From Solibacillus isronensis (lineage in GTDB: Bacteria; Bacillota; Bacilli; Bacillales_A; Planococcaceae), in assembly GCF_900168685.1 (NCBI RefSeq), contig NZ_FVZN01000013.1, positions 1 to 64,000 of the forward strand: a stretch of 64,000 bases of DNA, read 5' to 3'. Position numbers and translations under genes: made by a program. Positions 26,921-35,248 of the stretch are shown here, piece by piece; within the stretch, counting starts at the first letter, position 1, and each line of letters starts with the position of its first letter. The notes beneath the pieces were generated by a model that did not search any database, was not told the DNA's origin, and worked only from the letters and a program-made list of their open reading frames with translations.

Positions 26921-27685
26921 TTATTTAATAAGTTCCAACAAATTTTCTACACAATAAGTAGGCAGCTTGGCTTGCTGTTTTACAATTTCGGTAGGAGTAA
27001 CTCCCGTATTGACATGAATCGTATCACAGCCGAAGTTGATGCCACATAAAATATCGGTATCATAATTGTCCCCGACCATGACCATTTCGCTCTTTTCAAA
27101 ATGATGCTCTTCAGCAATGATCTGCAGCATAACCGGTGATGGTTTCCCTACGAACGTTGGTGTAACCCCGGATACATTTGCTACTAGTTGAACAAATGAC
27201 CCATTCCCGGGAGTAAAACCCGTTTCTTTCGGAAATTTAATATCACCATTTGTTCCAATGAGCTTCGCGCCATTTTGGACATAGTCACATGCTCTTACAA
27301 GTTTCTCATAGGAGATTTGACGGTCAATACCCATTACAAGGACATCGCTCTGCTCGTCGGTAATCTCTAATCCTTGCTCGATTAAAGCCGTACGAATGCC
27401 AAGTTCACCGACAACATTCACTTTTTTATTGGCACTCATCTTAGCTACATAGGCTGCCGTTGCAAGCGAGCTTGAATAAATGTGATCAAGTGGTGCATTT
27501 ACGCCAATATCTTGTAAAACTTGCTGCAATCTTTCGCGGGTTTTCGATGAATTATTCGTTAAATAATACGGCTCAATTCCGTTTTCCTGCAGTAGGTGAA
27601 CAAATTTCACGGCAGAATCGATCGCTTCACTCCCCCGGTAGATTGTCCCATCCAAATCAAAGCAATACGCTTTATACGGGAACAT
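26921..27685 (-). CDS. yutF: HAD-IIA family phosphatase YutF
   Basis: A 254-residue haloacid-dehalogenase phosphatase of the NagD/p-nitrophenylphosphatase class. Motif I is FDLDGTIYRG, motif II is LTNNSS, motif III/IV is VGKPSP and MVGDNYDTDI, with a C2 cap between. Physiological substrate unknown. Its ATG overlaps the yutE stop (TAATG), implying translational coupling. Confidence 0.92.
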   Translation of the reverse strand: MFPYKAYCFDLDGTIYRGSEAIDSAVKFVHLLQENGIEPYYLTNNSSKTRERLQQVLQDIGVNAPLDHIYSSSLATAAYVAKMSANKKVNVVGELGIRTALIEQGLEITDEQSDVLVMGIDRQISYEKLVRACDYVQNGAKLIGTNGDIKFPKETGFTPGNGSFVQLVANVSGVTPTFVGKPSPVMLQIIAEEHHFEKSEMVMVGDNYDTDILCGINFGCDTIHVNTGVTPTEIVKQQAKLPTYCVENLLELIK

Positions 27686-28137
27686 TATGCCTCATCCTCT
27701 GGTAAAAATGCTGAAACTGGTCCTAATTCATTCGTTAAGTAATCGTGAACTTTTGGAGAGAATTGCTTTAGTATATTTAAGTTTGCTGTTAATACATTTA
27801 AAATTTCTTCACTATCTACAGCGATAAATTCACGAACGATCATTTTGCGTAAACCGACAACCGCTTTTAATGGTGCATCCATCTCTTCTGTAATCACTTT
27901 TTCATCAACGAAAATATCGATAATGTCTTCGTAGCTTCCAGGATCACGCATAATAAAGCCGTCAATCACCAAGTTTCCTACATCCATCATCGCTTCCATT
28001 ACATTATGGCCGATTCGTTGTAATGCCAGCTTATGAATATCATCTGCCAACCAGTTCTCAGTCGATTCAAAGATCGCCAATAACTCGTCCAAGTGTGCTA
28101 AGTTGTTTGTAATTTTATTTCTATCTACGAAGTACAT
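27685..28137 (-). CDS. yutE: DUF86/HepT-fold protein YutE
   Basis: A 150-residue all-helical protein of the DUF86 family. HepT toxins of this fold use an R-x4-6-H-x-Y motif; here the matching place reads RKMIVREF, so histidine and tyrosine are replaced. No MntA-type nucleotidyltransferase partner is adjacent. It is therefore a housekeeping paralogue rather than a toxin. ATG at 28135-28137 has GGAGG 8 nt upstream. Coupled to yutF. Confidence 0.87.
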   Translation of the reverse strand: MYFVDRNKITNNLAHLDELLAIFESTENWLADDIHKLALQRIGHNVMEAMMDVGNLVIDGFIMRDPGSYEDIIDIFVDEKVITEEMDAPLKAVVGLRKMIVREFIAVDSEEILNVLTANLNILKQFSPKVHDYLTNELGPVSAFLPEDEA

Positions 28138-28228
28138 AGATAAAGCCTCCATTCAATCAATAAAAGTTGATAGTGTTTTCCTTTATATAGTACCATATTC
28201 TATAGAGATGGAAGGGGTACAAAACAAA

Positions 28229-28495
28229 ATGGAACGATTTTTCTTATATGATGATGTAGAAGATACAAAAACGCGCTTCGTCAGCTTTGCCGGAAAAACT
28301 CAGCGTTATGATTTAGCCATATTACAAAGTAGTCGCTTTTTCGGAAAAGTGCTCGTTCTTGATATCCAGTTTGGCCGTTTTGCCATTATTGGAGCAGATG
28401 ATGTGGAAGAGCCTGGTTACTTAGAGCATGTATACAACCGTACAGAAGAAGAGACGGAAGACTTACGTGAATATTTACGTGAACTATTAAGCTAA
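28229..28495 (+). CDS. DUF3055 (SAV0927-like) family protein
   Basis: An 88-residue acidic protein; RFFLYDD, TRFVSFAGKTQRYDLAI and GRFAIIGADD are the family hallmarks as recalled. Function unknown. The ATG at 28229 follows AAGGGG by 11 nt; another in-frame ATG exists at 28208. Divergent from yutE. Confidence 0.8.
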   Translation: MERFFLYDDVEDTKTRFVSFAGKTQRYDLAILQSSRFFGKVLVLDIQFGRFAIIGADDVEEPGYLEHVYNRTEEETEDLREYLRELLS

Positions 28496-28533
28496 AAAAA
28501 AAGAGGGGGCGCTATATGACGCCTCCTCTTTTG
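28494..28533. terminator. Bidirectional terminator
   Basis: AAAAGAGGgGGCG / CGCCtCCTCTTTT, between the convergent DUF3055 and yutD genes. Confidence 0.9.
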
Positions 28534-28537
28534 TACG

Positions 28538-28885
28538 TTATTCAGCTGATTCAACCGGCTCTTCTGCCTCAGTTTGTTGTGCAACTATTTGTTCTTTCTT
28601 TTGTTCTTGTGCACGGCCTGTTTTTTGAATTATAAAATAGGCGCATCCAAAATTACAATATTCGTACAAATAGTCTTGAATCGTACTAATTTTTGTATCA
28701 AACGTGGATTTTTGATTTTTATCGTCAAAAAATCCTTTTAAACGTAGCTGACCGTAACCCCAGTCCCCTACAATATAATCATATTTCGATAAAATATCTG
28801 AGTATCGTGCGATAAATGCATCTTCCTGAAAACCTTCCCGCACATTTTCGATCACTTCATAAGCATACCCATCTGCAATAATCAA
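28538..28885 (-). CDS. yutD: YutD family protein (DUF1027)
   Basis: A 115-residue protein. The YutD core REGFQEDAF..YDYIVGDWGYGQLRLKGFF and EYCNFGCAYF is followed by a Glu/Gln-rich tail. Function unknown. The start is probably TTG at 28883-28885, 7 nt after AGGTGG; in-frame GTGs four and five codons earlier overlap the ribosome site. Confidence 0.85.
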   Translation of the reverse strand: MIIADGYAYEVIENVREGFQEDAFIARYSDILSKYDYIVGDWGYGQLRLKGFFDDKNQKSTFDTKISTIQDYLYEYCNFGCAYFIIQKTGRAQEQKKEQIVAQQTEAEEPVESAE

Positions 28886-29038
28886 ACTAGACACCACCTA
28901 TCTATTTCCATGTTAATGAATATTGAACATGAAAGCAATATTCACAACAAATTTTGTAGGTAAATATGGCGAAATCAGCTATAGTCCGTTTACCGCGAGT
29001 ATTATGAGGCCCGCATAAATAATTTAAACGTCTATTTT

Positions 29039-29950
29039 CTACAATGTAACACTTGATTGTTTTGCTGCATTCACTTGTTCATCCGCATGATAACTACTGC
29101 GCACTAATGGACCCGCTTCACAATGGCTGAAGCCTTTTTCCATAGCAATTTTACGCAGCTTGCCAAACTCGATTGGCGAGTAATATTTTTTTACCGGCAA
29201 ATGTTTTTTTGTCGGCTGTAAATATTGGCCGATAGTCATAATATCAACATTGTTTGCACGCAGGTCATCCATTACTTCATAGATTTCCTCTAACGTTTCC
29301 CCTAAACCAATCATTAAAGAAGATTTTGTCGGAATATTTGGCTGCATTTCTTTTGCTCTGCGTAAAAACTCAAGTGAACGGTCGTATGTCGCTTTTGCCC
29401 GTACACGTGGTGTCAGACTGCGTACTGTTTCGATATTATGGTTTAATATATCCGGCTTTGCGTCCATTAAAATCCGTAAACTTTCTTCACGACCGCTTAA
29501 ATCGGATGGTAGTACTTCCACAGAAGTTAACGGGCTTTTACGGCGGATTGCACGCACCGTTTCTGCCAATACTTCCGCGCCGCCGTCTTTCAGGTCATCA
29601 CGCGCTACCATTGTAATAACAACATGCTTTAAATTCATTAACGCAACTGAATCTGCTACGCGCTCTGGTTCTGCCAAGTCCAATTCATTAGGCAAACCAG
29701 TTTTAACTGCACAGAAACGACATGCACGCGTACATACAGAACCTAAAATCATCATTGTTGCTGTACGACGCTCACCCCAGCATTCGTGAATATTCGGGCA
29801 GCGAGCTTCCTCACATACCGTATGCAAATTATTGTCTCTCATTAGTTTTTTTAATGCTTTGTATTCGTCATTGGTATTTAGCTTGATTTTTAGCCACTCC
29901 GGTTTGCGCAAGTGTTCTTCCCTAGGATTAGTTGGTTTACAAGATGTCAT
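29039..29950 (-). CDS. lipA: Lipoyl synthase
   Basis: A 303-residue radical SAM enzyme inserting two sulfurs into octanoyl groups. The SAM cluster motif is CTRACRFC; the sacrificial auxiliary cluster is [12 protein letters not shown]. The C-terminus has the conserved [10 protein letters not shown]. It depends on SUF-made clusters and serves GcvH (52 kb) and 2-oxoacid dehydrogenases. ATG at 29948-29950 follows GGGGAG by 8 nt. B. subtilis has lytH between lipA and yunB; it is absent here. Confidence 0.95.
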   Translation of the reverse strand: MTSCKPTNPREEHLRKPEWLKIKLNTNDEYKALKKLMRDNNLHTVCEEARCPNIHECWGERRTATMMILGSVCTRACRFCAVKTGLPNELDLAEPERVADSVALMNLKHVVITMVARDDLKDGGAEVLAETVRAIRRKSPLTSVEVLPSDLSGREESLRILMDAKPDILNHNIETVRSLTPRVRAKATYDRSLEFLRRAKEMQPNIPTKSSLMIGLGETLEEIYEVMDDLRANNVDIMTIGQYLQPTKKHLPVKKYYSPIEFGKLRKIAMEKGFSHCEAGPLVRSSYHADEQVNAAKQSSVTL

Positions 29951-30062
29951 ATCATTTACTCCCCTCACTCAAATGCTACGATGTTCTGATGTCAGAGTAT
30001 CATATTAACAACTTTCCAACAACAGAGTATTCTTATAATTTTAATTTATCATAATTAAGTTA

Positions 30063-30833
30063 CTATTCGTAAGGGATTGGTACTTCGATAGACGGCTGCG
30101 CCCCTTCACCTGCACTATAAATATGCGGCACTGTTCCTCTTACTAAACCAATTGCTATAGGAATTTTCTGTTCAACCGATGCAGATTTACTAGCAAATGG
30201 CACGATAATTTGTACATTAACTCCAATGAGCAAATTCACTTCTACAATTGCATTATTTATACCGAATTCACTTACTGTGGATTCAACATTGCTATTTACA
30301 TTCCCAATAATATGAAAGCGAATCGGTATTTTCGGCCCTAAATTCCCGATAATCGGAAGGTTTAAAGCCTGCCCTAACGGTACAAAAAATACGATTCCGT
30401 CTCCTGCTTCCATTTTTCCTACGTCATATTCTACATTTTCCAAATTAGGCAAATGTGATAAATCTCCATTTTCGGCCTGTTCTAGATACTCTTTAACTAA
30501 TGCTGTCGTTTCTGCGCGAACTTGGTTAATGATTTCTGTATTAAATTTTGTTGTAATCATATCGTCTGATTGTGTAGGTAAATCGACGATGACATCATTT
30601 ACATCAAGTACACTTGATGTTCTGGAATTAATTGCTTTACTCACAACATACGAAGCTACTTTAAATGTTTGGACTTCGGCGTACTGTAAATAGGTTGGCA
30701 TTAATCGATCGTTAATAACATATATACTAAAACAAACCATAACGAGAATACTGACGATAACGATTGTTACGGCATTATGCATTTTACCTTTTTTCCTGCC
30801 ATAGGAATTCCACTTTCTTTTACGAAAACGCAA
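30063..30833 (-). CDS. yunB: Sporulation protein YunB
   Basis: A 256-residue protein: a basic N-terminus, one membrane helix (about residues 20-42), then an extracytoplasmic domain similar to Bacillus YunB. In B. subtilis it is a sigma-E-dependent mother-cell protein needed for full sporulation. The start is TTG at 30831-30833, 8 nt after GGAGG. That ribosome site forms the downstream arm of the preceding terminator, so read-through mRNA would hide it. Confidence 0.9.
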   Translation of the reverse strand: MRFRKRKWNSYGRKKGKMHNAVTIVIVSILVMVCFSIYVINDRLMPTYLQYAEVQTFKVASYVVSKAINSRTSSVLDVNDVIVDLPTQSDDMITTKFNTEIINQVRAETTALVKEYLEQAENGDLSHLPNLENVEYDVGKMEAGDGIVFFVPLGQALNLPIIGNLGPKIPIRFHIIGNVNSNVESTVSEFGINNAIVEVNLLIGVNVQIIVPFASKSASVEQKIPIAIGLVRGTVPHIYSAGEGAQPSIEVPIPYE

Positions 30834-30876
30834 AAAAAATCCTCCTTCCCATAAAATATGAGATGGAGGATTTTTC
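30833..30876 (-). terminator. Terminator of the HD-GYP gene, enclosing the yunB ribosome site
   Basis: Minus-strand AAAAATCCTCC / GGAGGATTTTT arms around a 19 nt loop, followed by Ts. GGAGG of the 3' arm is also the yunB Shine-Dalgarno. Confidence 0.85.
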
Positions 30877-31979
30877 TATTCTATATTTTCATCAAAATCT
30901 ACATCAACTTTTTTAATGTCGACTGTCGGGTAATCACTTAAACATATTTCATATGTAGCGTCCAACATTTTGCCATTTTCCTGGAAAATACGTATCCAAG
31001 GACGTGCCACATCCACAAGATTCTGTTTTGATACAATTCCACGTCGTCCATCTGACAGCAATAGAATTGATCCATTTGCGTAATGGACGATGCTCCGTCT
31101 AAATGCCTCCATTACCTTTGCATCAAACTGCTTCCCGTCGCCTCTACCAATAATCGAAATCGCTTCTGACGGCAACATTTTCTTTCGGTATATCCGATTG
31201 GATGTCAATGCATCAAACACGTCTGCAACAGCGATAATTTTTGCAAACGGATGAATTTCATTGTTAACAAGCCCCCGTGGATAACCGCTTCCATCAATTC
31301 GTTCATGATGCTGAAAAGCGCAATGTGCTACAAGCAATGATACTGAATGTAAATTGCGTAATAAGTCAAACCCGTAACGGGCGTGATTCTTCATCTCGTC
31401 GTATTCTTCATCCGTTAAGTTACTCGGCTTTAATAAAATATCAGGCGAAATAAGCAGCTTGCCCACATCGTGTAAAATAGCCCCAATTCCAATTAATCGT
31501 ATGTCTTCGTAAGAATAGCCCATTTCTTTAGCAATCGCGATTGAATATAATGCTACTTGGAATGAATGCTGGTAAATATATTTGTCATACAAATAAGCAT
31601 CAGTCAGAACCATTAATACTTCCTCGCTATTAATAATGGCATTCATAATATCATCGACAATTAAGCCAATTACTTTGGACTGTTGATCCAGCACATAGGA
31701 TGCCTGATCCCGTTTTGCTTTTTTTACATTTTCAAACGATTTCGCCATGTTTTTAACGGCTTCCATTCTTTTTAACGGTGCAATCGTTTCTTCTATTTCG
31801 ATTCCGGCTGAAAGTTTGTCATCAATGTATAAATAATGAATATTCAGATCTCGCAGCCTTTCAATAATTCGGCTTGTTACTATGACATTTTTATGAAGCA
31901 GTGGATGACCGGCTTCATTCCAAATAGTTCTGCCGACTGCCATACCTTCTTTCAAAACATTTATCGATATTAATCGCAT
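30876..31979 (-). CDS. HD-GYP domain protein (probable cyclic-di-GMP phosphodiesterase)
   Basis: 367 residues. The N-terminal 60 resemble the DUF3391-like segment preceding many HD-GYP domains. The HD-GYP domain (about 125-300) is complete: HSFQVA, HDVGK, HARYG, HHERIDGSGYP. It probably hydrolyses c-di-GMP to pGpG or GMP. The C-terminal 60 residues form a small beta-rich domain. It occupies the place of B. subtilis yunC. The ATG lies 12 nt after GGAG, a weak site. Confidence 0.9.
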   Translation of the reverse strand: MRLISINVLKEGMAVGRTIWNEAGHPLLHKNVIVTSRIIERLRDLNIHYLYIDDKLSAGIEIEETIAPLKRMEAVKNMAKSFENVKKAKRDQASYVLDQQSKVIGLIVDDIMNAIINSEEVLMVLTDAYLYDKYIYQHSFQVALYSIAIAKEMGYSYEDIRLIGIGAILHDVGKLLISPDILLKPSNLTDEEYDEMKNHARYGFDLLRNLHSVSLLVAHCAFQHHERIDGSGYPRGLVNNEIHPFAKIIAVADVFDALTSNRIYRKKMLPSEAISIIGRGDGKQFDAKVMEAFRRSIVHYANGSILLLSDGRRGIVSKQNLVDVARPWIRIFQENGKMLDATYEICLSDYPTVDIKKVDVDFDENIE

Positions 31980-32044
31980 CTATACTAATTTCTCCATTCT
32001 ACTATTACGTTCATTATATAATTGGAAAGTGGCTCTTGGGAAAT

Positions 32045-33409
32045 TTACTGAAACTTTTTTATACAATAATTTTTAAAGACATCCCGGATAAATTCCGGTA
32101 GTAAATATTGTTTTTTCGCATATTTAAAGCTTGGGAAAAAATAACCGAATGTAAACAGATCCAGTGTTGCTAATCGGTAAATCCGATCTGGCTTCATGAG
32201 TTGCCCGTTTATATATAACTCACGCTGCTTCGTCATTTCAATACCATAATTCAATATTTTTCCGAAAATAATACCTCTAAAACCAAGGCCTTTTAATTCA
32301 AGACGCGGCCATTCTTCATTTTCGGATTGAGTGAAAATTTCTTTTAATTCATTGCCGGTTATTTGCACGACACATATATTTATCGGATGGGGAAAAATTT
32401 TATGAATATCATATGTAGAAATTAGCCCTTTACGCAGCGGTTCGACAAAAATTCCAGCATTGAACATAACACAATCCGCTTCTGTATAATCATACATACA
32501 TTCTGCAAATAAATCCGATAATTGAGAACGGTGAAACCATTCTTTGTTGTAAGGTTTCGTTAACGTGAAAATAGGTTTTTCCAATATAGCCTTTGCTTCT
32601 TTTTGAAGATTGGACAACCACAGTTCTTCTTCTTCGACAGTTGGTAAAAGTGCGTTTTCAAATAATTGATCTGATTTTTCTACTAATTTACGGGACGCGT
32701 GGTCAAATTCCATCGTTAACTGACCGGTATACTGCCCAAATTTACCTCCTCCAGTTAAAAGTACATTGTTTTCCACTTTACCTTTTTCAAACACATGATG
32801 TGTGTGCGAACCGAAAATCACATCGATAATCGGGCATTCCTGTGCCAGCAATTCATCTTCGGTAATCCCTAAATGTGATAAACAAACAATTATATCCGCC
32901 TGCTCCTTTAATTCAAATGCAAGCTTCACAAGCTCTTTACGCGGGTTTGTTACGTCCCACCCAAGCTCCTTATAGAAAAGGTCAAACGGAGCAGTCGCAG
33001 CTATCACAGCGATTTTGGTGCCATACTGGGTAGTCAATATTGTGTAAGGTTTCATCCACCGGGGATTTTCTTCTGATTGTGAATACAGATTTGCAACAAC
33101 TACATCGAACTTTGCATCATCATATAGGTGATAGAGCAAATTATAGGACAGCGTTATGCCTTCATTGTTTCCAATTGTCACAACATCATAATCTGCATCA
33201 TTCAGCATTTTAATATTACCCTTGCCCAGTGTTGCCTCTGTATATAAATTTGAACGGTCCAAATGATCTCCTAAATCGATCAAGAAGCTAGTTTCACCTT
33301 TATCGGCCAGTATTTGACGTTGTATTTGAATAAACGACTGACTGCGCTTCCAGTACGTAAAATGACTATGCAAATCATTCGTATGGAATATATGAATTAC
33401 TTCTCGCAC
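32045..33409 (-). CDS. yunD: Metallophosphatase/5'-nucleotidase YunD
   Basis: A 454-residue two-domain enzyme. The calcineurin-like metallophosphatase half has FHTNDLHSHF, DLGDHLD, TIGNNE and IFGSHTHH; the C-terminal 5_nucleotid_C domain follows residue 280. No signal peptide, so probably cytosolic. GTG at 33407-33409 follows AGGTGG by 10 nt and leaves 25 bp after yunF. A TTG 12 codons earlier would overlap yunF. Confidence 0.9.
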   Translation of the reverse strand: MREVIHIFHTNDLHSHFTYWKRSQSFIQIQRQILADKGETSFLIDLGDHLDRSNLYTEATLGKGNIKMLNDADYDVVTIGNNEGITLSYNLLYHLYDDAKFDVVVANLYSQSEENPRWMKPYTILTTQYGTKIAVIAATAPFDLFYKELGWDVTNPRKELVKLAFELKEQADIIVCLSHLGITEDELLAQECPIIDVIFGSHTHHVFEKGKVENNVLLTGGGKFGQYTGQLTMEFDHASRKLVEKSDQLFENALLPTVEEEELWLSNLQKEAKAILEKPIFTLTKPYNKEWFHRSQLSDLFAECMYDYTEADCVMFNAGIFVEPLRKGLISTYDIHKIFPHPINICVVQITGNELKEIFTQSENEEWPRLELKGLGFRGIIFGKILNYGIEMTKQRELYINGQLMKPDRIYRLATLDLFTFGYFFPSFKYAKKQYLLPEFIRDVFKNYCIKKFQ

Positions 33410-33434
33410 TTTTGCATTGCCACCTCGCTCTACG

Positions 33435-34286
33435 TTATTCTTCAAAAAGACCTAATTGCTTTGGCGCTAAACCATCAAATTCAAGATCAAGAATTTGCTG
33501 CATTCGTTTTGCATTTTTCGCTGCATGCCCACCCGAATTATTATTAAATAATACGAAGACATGTTTTGATTGGCGTGCCAAAAATTTAACTTCCTCTGCA
33601 AGTTTCTGCAGCTCTTCTTCATTATAATCATATAAAAACCGCACTTTGCGCCAGTTTTCCCCATGTCCTATATTTCGCCATCCATGAACATTGCGCCCAT
33701 GAATACGTACGAGCACCTTCTCACTAGTAGCGATTGGTACTAAAGGAGCGGAGCCGCTTCCTGCCTGTGGTTCATCACAAACTGTATGAATCAACTGATG
33801 GTCTTTTAAAAATTGCAGTGTCTTTTCTTTCATTTCCGCACTGTACCAAGTTTGGTTTCGAAACTCAATAGCAATAGGATACCCTTGTAATTGTTGCTTT
33901 ATATAGCGAATATATTGAACATTTTTTCCTTGGCAGTCAAACCAAGGTGGAAATTGAACTAGTACCATTGCAAGCTTACCGTGCTTTTTAAATGTATCTG
34001 CACAATTACGGAATGCGTTGAACATATCATTTTTCGTCTCAAATGGCAGTTCATCGCGTAAATGGCCTGTCATGCCCTGATAAGCCTTTACGACAAATTG
34101 AAAGCTATCCGGTGTATCTTTACACCATTTTTCTACATTTGCCGGTGAAGGAATCGCATAAAAGGACGTATCTAATTCTACGACAGGGAAATGCCCGCTA
34201 TAATCAAATAATTTATCTTTTGCTGCAGTAACTTCACTATATACTTCCGGGTGATCTCCCCAACCAGTTAAGCCGATTGAAATCAT
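33435..34286 (-). CDS. yunF: DUF72 family protein YunF
   Basis: A 283-residue TIM-barrel-like DUF72 protein: IGLTGWGDHP at the start, VELDTSFYAIPS, PPWF, IEFRNQTWY and HGRN. Function unknown. AGAGAGGTGA precedes the ATG. It is first of a probable yunF-yunD-HD-GYP run. Confidence 0.9.
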   Translation of the reverse strand: MISIGLTGWGDHPEVYSEVTAAKDKLFDYSGHFPVVELDTSFYAIPSPANVEKWCKDTPDSFQFVVKAYQGMTGHLRDELPFETKNDMFNAFRNCADTFKKHGKLAMVLVQFPPWFDCQGKNVQYIRYIKQQLQGYPIAIEFRNQTWYSAEMKEKTLQFLKDHQLIHTVCDEPQAGSGSAPLVPIATSEKVLVRIHGRNVHGWRNIGHGENWRKVRFLYDYNEEELQKLAEEVKFLARQSKHVFVLFNNNSGGHAAKNAKRMQQILDLEFDGLAPKQLGLFEE

Positions 34287-34394
34287 CGTACTTCACCTCT
34301 CTTGTATTGTATAATACCTTACCCTTTTCAATGGTCATTCATTGCAAAACACTACATTTCACATCATAATAATAGAAAAAAGGAGGACAAGTTT

Positions 34395-34709
34395 ATGCAT
34401 ATTTTACAATCAACAGAGGAATTCGAGCAATTTAAAAGCAGTTCAGCAGTTATTTTCGAATTTACAGCGGACTGGTGCGGAGATTGTCGTTTCATTGATC
34501 CGTTTATGCCGGAAGTCGTTGAAAAATTTCCGGAATATAAATTCGTTAAAGTAGACCGCGATAAGTTTTTAGATTTATGTATTGATTTAGGAATTATCGG
34601 TATTCCTAGCTTTTTAGCTTACGAAAACGGCACGGAGCTTGGACGTTTTGTCAGCAAAGACCGTAAAACACAACAGGAAATCGAAAACTTTATTTCCAAC
34701 TTAAAATAG
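34395..34709 (+). CDS. Thioredoxin family protein, WCGDC type
   Basis: A 104-residue single thioredoxin domain. The active site is ADWCGDC at residues 28-34 and the cis-proline loop is GIPSFL. It resembles the YtpP-like small thioredoxins and is clearly paralogous to the protein encoded at 58812. Aggaggac provides the ribosome site. Confidence 0.92.
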   Translation: MHILQSTEEFEQFKSSSAVIFEFTADWCGDCRFIDPFMPEVVEKFPEYKFVKVDRDKFLDLCIDLGIIGIPSFLAYENGTELGRFVSKDRKTQQEIENFISNLK

Positions 34710-34755
34710 AAAAAAGCTTCAAACGCATAAGTAGTCGTTTGAAGCCATTTTAATA
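34710..34755. terminator. Terminator between the thioredoxin and 47-residue genes
   Basis: GCTTCAAACG / CGTTTGAAGC stem with an interrupted T-run (CATTTTAATATT) on the plus strand and an A-rich left flank. Confidence 0.75.
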
Positions 34756-34899
34756 TTATTTAATAATACCTTCATGCTCTTCATTTTTCATAATCTTACC
34801 GTTTTTCTTTTCCCCTAAAGCCCAAAAAGTAAGTGCTACCGCTACTACAACTACAGCACCAGGAACTCCTAAAACTACAGGCCAAAATAAGTTTTCCAT
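34756..34899 (-). CDS. 47-residue single-pass membrane microprotein
   Basis: The minus strand encodes MENLFWPVVLGVPGAVVVVA, a continuing hydrophobic stretch to about residue 27, then a charged tail (GEKKNGKIMKNEEHEGIIK). AAGGGG lies 8 nt before the ATG. The topology is N-out or N-in single helix with a cytosolic tail. No family recognised. It sits about 180 bp downstream of the phased repeat array at 35082-35173. Confidence 0.65.
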   Translation of the reverse strand: MENLFWPVVLGVPGAVVVVAVALTFWALGEKKNGKIMKNEEHEGIIK

Positions 34900-35065
34900 T
34901 TTTGTCGCCCCTTTATATACATTCTTCTCATTCTATTATTCCATCTAATACAATTATTGTAAATGTATACTCTGCGCTTTCTTAAATCTTTCTAGTAAAG
35001 TTGTTTATTTCTTCACGAATTCAACACAATTTTGCTAAATGAACAGGTTTGCATTTAAGGTGTGG

Positions 35066-35201
35066 GACGCCCGGCAAATTATTTTAGTCAAATTAATTAC
35101 TTTTTTAGTCATCTTATTTAGCAATATAGCCAACTTCGGTATTATTTAGTCATACTAAGAGAGATTTTAGTCAAAGTACATAATCAAGAGACGTCCGGCA
35201 A
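35066..35201. repeat. Phased intergenic repeat array A (TTTTAGTCA, ~21 bp pitch)
   Basis: TTTTAGTCA or close variants start at 35082, 35103, 35124 (degenerate ATATAGCCA), 35144 (ATTTAGTCA) and 35165, that is steps of 21, 21, 20 and 21 bp. Spacers between them differ. The block is bracketed by near-identical 12-mers GACGCCCGGCAA (35066) and GACGTCCGGCAA (35190). It lies between the sufB terminator and the 47-residue gene. The rest of 34900-35248 holds no gene. Confidence 0.8.
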
Positions 35202-35237
35202 TAAAAAAACCTGTCTCCGATAAATCGGAGACAGGTG
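35202..35237 (-). terminator. Terminator of the suf operon
   Basis: Minus-strand ACCTGTCTCCGA / TCGGAGACAGGT stem followed by TTTTTTT. Confidence 0.95.
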
Positions 35238-35248
35238 CCTGGATAAAA

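Noticed and set aside
27685-28137. HepT/MntA toxin-antitoxin system
   Set aside because: No nucleotidyltransferase partner is adjacent, and the R-x4-6-H-x-Y motif is lost.
35066-35201. CRISPR array interpretation of arrays A and B
   Set aside because: Repeats are only 8-9 bp, pitch is 20-21 bp, there is no leader and no cas gene.
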